Source: Paraburkholderia terricola (GTDB taxonomy: Bacteria > Pseudomonadota > Gammaproteobacteria > Burkholderiales > Burkholderiaceae). From it: a stretch of 64,000 nt of DNA. How positions within the stretch are numbered: the stretch's first letter is position 1; each line of letters opens with the position of its first letter. Location: contig NZ_FRAB01000018.1 of NCBI RefSeq assembly GCF_900142195.1, positions 58,206 to 122,205 on the forward strand, in the 5' to 3' direction. Of the stretch, positions 63,682 to 64,000 are shown one piece after another. Under the pieces are notes generated by a model. The model saw only the letters and a program-made list of their open reading frames with translations. It was not told where the DNA came from and made no database searches. The translations under genes and the position numbers were made by a program.

Positions 63682-63999
63682 TCAAGCGAGTTTGTACGCG
63701 AGATGGAAGTGGGGCTTGGCTTTTCTGGGTGGTCTTGGATAGGAGCGTGAGGGCTGTATCCGGCATCGGGTCTGGTGGATCATTTCCAGCACACCGGCGA
63801 GGCCGTCCAGACAGCGCTGGATGCGCAGAAGACACGCGCCGAGGATGGGCTTGAGTGCGCCCAGTGCATACACCCGGTTAGGACGGCTGGCATGTCTGTC
63901 GTCGTGCGGCGCATCGAGATCGCTGAGCAGTGTGCACAGGTTGTCGGCGAGGATTTTTGCGCCGAAGTCCTGCTGTAACGCCAGGTAATCGAGGCCTGT
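63682..63999 (-). CDS. IS4-type transposase, C-terminal part (cut by window edge)
   Basis: At least 105 residues of a transposase run from the right edge to a stop at 63682: LDYLALQQDFGAKILADNLC, then RPNRVYALGALKPILGACLL, QTRCRIQPSRSYPRPPRKAK and a KPHFHLAYKLA end. This matches my memory of Burkholderia IS4-family transposases, including the C-terminal signature. The N-terminal catalytic part lies beyond the window, so intactness cannot be judged. Confidence 0.72.
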   Translation of the reverse strand, partial: TGLDYLALQQDFGAKILADNLCTLLSDLDAPHDDRHASRPNRVYALGALKPILGACLLRIQRCLDGLAGVLEMIHQTRCRIQPSRSYPRPPRKAKPHFHLAYKLA

Positions 64000-64000
64000 G

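Overview
The window looks like a chromosomal segment of a plant- or soil-associated Burkholderiaceae bacterium, most likely Paraburkholderia or a close relative. The evidence is the high-GC codon use, the adjacent rpfR/rpfF pair typical of Burkholderia BDSF signalling, a stand-alone second sigma-54 gene, a Burkholderia-style set of stress genes, and the tail of an IS4-type transposase at the right edge. No rRNA, tRNA or CRISPR array was recognised. All calls come from reading the sequence; no database search was possible.

Layout. 1-3.7 kb: L-lactate oxidation operon lutABC (minus strand, lutC cut by the window edge), its GntR/FadR-type regulator, and a near-ideal sigma-70 promoter with an FadR/LldR-type operator. 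3.9-6.7 kb: a PLP aminotransferase and rpoN. 7.2-14.6 kb: small stress or envelope genes (BON, DUF2383, glycine-zipper, DUF1488, DUF4142, PfpI/DJ-1, PRC-barrel, DUF3175) around a topoisomerase IB. 14.8-21.6 kb: cation/proton antiporter, FUSC-like membrane protein and a 1567-residue Lhr helicase. 21.7-24.7 kb: convergent rpfR (PAS-GGDEF-EAL) and rpfF (BDSF synthase). 25.1-30.1 kb: Ldh-type oxidoreductase, M20 peptidase, small genes, and TetR and MFS gene remnants.

30.6-41.1 kb is the most unusual part: an apparent 11-gene operon, mostly with overlapping or nearly touching genes. It encodes a BesD/HalD-like Fe(II)/2-oxoglutarate enzyme, an ElaA-like acetyltransferase, a membrane-anchored HIGH-superfamily nucleotidyltransferase, an N-hydroxylase-like flavoprotein, a complete mxaRSACKL-like set (MoxR ATPase, DUF58, MxaA, two vWA proteins, MxaK), and a second, isopenicillin-N-synthase-like Fe/2OG oxygenase. 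The Mxa proteins are known for maturing (calcium loading) methanol dehydrogenase, but no methanol dehydrogenase, mxaJ or mxaG is present here. I infer a small-molecule pathway that has adopted a MoxR/vWA maturation machine; the product is unknown.

41.2-52 kb: a LysR/SDR divergent pair, a PEP-mutase-family enzyme, osmC, a carboxymuconolactone-decarboxylase-like protein, an RpiR regulator, and an aspartate utilisation group (symporter, tandem racemase, aspA) with a LysR regulator. 52-57.3 kb: a GntR regulator with a clear operator, an AprA-like flavoprotein, an AprB-like ferredoxin, a HEAT-repeat protein, DUF971 and a sulfonate-type ABC binding protein. 57.4-60.3 kb: a candidate type III effector (N-myristoylation motif, F-box-like segment, LP repeats) next to a secreted GH28 polygalacturonase, both consistent with plant interaction. 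60.8-64 kb: a small secreted protein, an amylo-alpha-1,6-glucosidase-type enzyme and the transposase tail.
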